From Mesorhizobium sp. B4-1-4 (lineage in GTDB: Bacteria; Pseudomonadota; Alphaproteobacteria; Rhizobiales; Rhizobiaceae), in the NCBI RefSeq assembly GCF_006439395.2, contig NZ_CP083950.1, positions 4,453,001-4,517,000 on the forward strand: a stretch of DNA of 64,000 nt, given 5' to 3'. The position numbers and the translations under genes were made by a program. Under the pieces are notes generated by a model. That model was not told the DNA's origin, did no database searches, and saw nothing but the letters and a program-made list of their open reading frames with translations. Below, piece after piece: positions 62,578-64,000 of this stretch (positions are counted from its first letter, which is position 1; every line of letters starts with the position of its first letter).

Positions 62578-62653
62578 GCTTCAGTCGACCTGTATTTTTG
62601 CTCCCGCGCCGGCCCCCGCAAATCAGCCGCGATGCCCGGAAAGGCTTCAGAAA

Positions 62654-63952
62654 CTAGTCTTGAAACGGGTCGGTCACAAGTATCGTGTCGTCCCGTTCCG
62701 GGCTGGTGGAGAGGAGTGCGACCGGCGCGCCGATCAACTCCTCGATATAACGGACATACTTGACCGCCTGGGCCGGCAGATCGTTCCAGCTGCGCGCGCC
62801 GGCGGTGGTGCCTTTCCACCCCTCCAGCGTCTCGTAGACCGGTTCGACGCGGGCCTGCGCGCCCTGGCTGGCCGGCAGATAATCGATCATCTCGCCGTCG
62901 AGCCGGTAGCCGGTGCAGACTTTGATCTCGTCCAGCCCGTCGAGCACGTCGAGCTTGGTCAGCGCGATGCCTTTGATGCCGTTGACGGCGACGGCCTGGC
63001 GCACCAGCACCGCGTCGAACCAGCCGCAGCGGCGCTTGCGCCCGGTGACGACGCCGAATTCGTGACCGCGCGTGCCGAGGAACTCGCCGATCTCGTTCTT
63101 CTGTTCGGTTGGGAACGGACCTTCGCCAACGCGCGTCGTGTAGGCCTTGGTGATGCCGAGCACATAGCCGATGGCGCTAGGCCCGACGCCGGAGCCGGCG
63201 GCCGCCTGCCCGGCCACGGTGTTGGACGAAGTGACGAAGGGATAGGTGCCGTGGTCGATATCGAGCAGCGTGCCTTGCGCACCCTCGAACAGGATGCGCT
63301 CGCCGGCGCGGCGCTTGTCGTCCAGCACTTTCCAGACACGGTCCATATAGGGCAGGATCTCGTCGGCGACCGACGTCAATTCACTCATGATCGCCTCATG
63401 CGTGACTTCGGCATGGCCAAGCCCGCGGCGCAGCGCATTGTGGTGCGTCAGCAACCTGTCGACCTTCAGGGGCAGTGTTTCCAAATCCGCCAGATCCATC
63501 ACCCGAACCGCGCGCCGGCCCACCTTGTCCTCATAGGCGGGGCCAATACCGCGGCGGGTCGTGCCAATCTTCGTCCCGGAATTTGAGGCGGCGTCCTCGC
63601 GGAATCCATCCAGCTCCCGGTGCAGCGACAGGATAAGCGCTGTGTTTTCGGCTATTTTCAGGCGATCGGGCGTCACTTCGACGCCCTGTGCCTTGAGCTT
63701 GGCGACTTCCGCCACGAAAGCGTGCGGATCGAACACCACGCCATTGCCGATGATGGACAGCTTGCCCTGCCGCACGACACCGGACGGCAATAGCGACAGC
63801 TTGTAGACCTTGCCGTCGACGACCAGCGTGTGGCCGGCATTGTGGCCGCCCTGGAAACGCACCACGACGTCAGCACGCTCCGACAGCCAGTCGACGATCT
63901 TGCCCTTGCCTTCGTCGCCCCACTGCGAGCCGACGACCACCACATTGGCCAT
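62654..63952 (-). CDS. purA: Adenylosuccinate synthetase
   Basis: A 432-residue enzyme that joins IMP and aspartate using GTP in the first step of AMP synthesis. The N-terminal GSQWGDEGKGKIVD (P-loop), GGHNAGHT and GPAYEDKVGRRAVR are intact, as is the C-terminal STSPERDDTI. Its length is typical. The upstream 48 bases at the window edge hold no further gene. With purEK at 18-19.5 kb it is the second purine locus in the window. Confidence 0.97.
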   Translation of the reverse strand: MANVVVVGSQWGDEGKGKIVDWLSERADVVVRFQGGHNAGHTLVVDGKVYKLSLLPSGVVRQGKLSIIGNGVVFDPHAFVAEVAKLKAQGVEVTPDRLKIAENTALILSLHRELDGFREDAASNSGTKIGTTRRGIGPAYEDKVGRRAVRVMDLADLETLPLKVDRLLTHHNALRRGLGHAEVTHEAIMSELTSVADEILPYMDRVWKVLDDKRRAGERILFEGAQGTLLDIDHGTYPFVTSSNTVAGQAAAGSGVGPSAIGYVLGITKAYTTRVGEGPFPTEQKNEIGEFLGTRGHEFGVVTGRKRRCGWFDAVLVRQAVAVNGIKGIALTKLDVLDGLDEIKVCTGYRLDGEMIDYLPASQGAQARVEPVYETLEGWKGTTAGARSWNDLPAQAVKYVRYIEELIGAPVALLSTSPERDDTILVTDPFQD

Positions 63953-64000
63953 GTTTCTTTTCCCTTGAGACGCCGCCGAGCGGCTTGGATATGGTTCGAA

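Noticed and set aside
63980..64000. GGTTCGAA at the window edge, like a tRNA T-loop
   Set aside because: No acceptor or anticodon arms can be built and the window ends there.

Overview
This is a 64 kb piece of a GC-rich alphaproteobacterial chromosome. It is most likely from a Mesorhizobium-like member of the Rhizobiales. The grounds are the gene families (IclR- and IspG-type rhizobial orthologues, PhaR/PhaA/PhaB, a SUV3-like helicase beside an Hsp15-like S4 protein, FdxA and CarD, an RpoH with a rhizobial architecture, a cysteine-free L36), the strong G/C third-position bias, and several families of short palindromic intergenic repeats of the kind scattered through rhizobial genomes. I see no phage, integrase, transposase, plasmid replication gene, rRNA, tRNA or CRISPR. 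Most of the window is ordinary core chromosome with small accessory islands.

Layout. 0-10 kb: a membrane protein, rpmF, mtgA, a farnesyl-diphosphate-synthase-like gene, a gluconate-dehydrogenase-like SDR, a hybrid histidine kinase, a decayed Stf0 sulfotransferase, a lytic transglycosylase, ispG, and two divergent DUF465 miniproteins. 10-16 kb: an IclR-regulated catabolic operon with an amino-acid-type ABC importer (solute-binding protein, two permeases, ATPase), a RidA protein and a SelA-fold PLP enzyme. 16-27 kb: an ECF sigma/anti-sigma pair, purEK, an LprI-like protein, rpmJ, a TPR protein, a hydrolase, an L,D-transpeptidase, pyk with a DUF1036 gene, an N-formylglutamate amidohydrolase and a DUF1244 gene. 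27-35 kb: an MFS transporter, a broken and internally duplicated LysR gene beside its intact divergent NAD(P)-binding neighbour, and an RND efflux pair. 35-42 kb: a polyhydroxybutyrate and acetyl-CoA block (patatin/DUF3734-like hydrolase, citrate synthase, a DNA-binding-domain/citrate-synthase fusion, phaR, phaA, phaB).

42-54 kb: the SUV3-like helicase, which carries an in-frame palindromic repeat insertion, then Hsp15, FdxA, CarD, a cystine-type ABC importer, an RpoH-family sigma factor and an M48 lipoprotein protease. 54-60 kb: a TPP-riboswitch-headed thiBPQ importer opposite thiamine diphosphokinase and an ABC-F ATPase. 60-64 kb: a chromosomal ccdAB toxin-antitoxin pair with a perfect 19-bp operator palindrome, a proline-rich membrane-anchored protein, and purA.

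The observations I rate highest are: the in-frame repeat pair inside the helicase gene; TGC-rich palindromes that may link the patatin-like gene to PhaR; the HTH-citrate synthase fusion divergent from a citrate synthase with Glu at the usual Asp position; the IclR/ABC/RidA/SelA-fold operon with two phased dyads; and repeat copies whose hairpin stems are kept paired although their sequences differ. No wholly new system is obvious, and these are leads rather than proofs.
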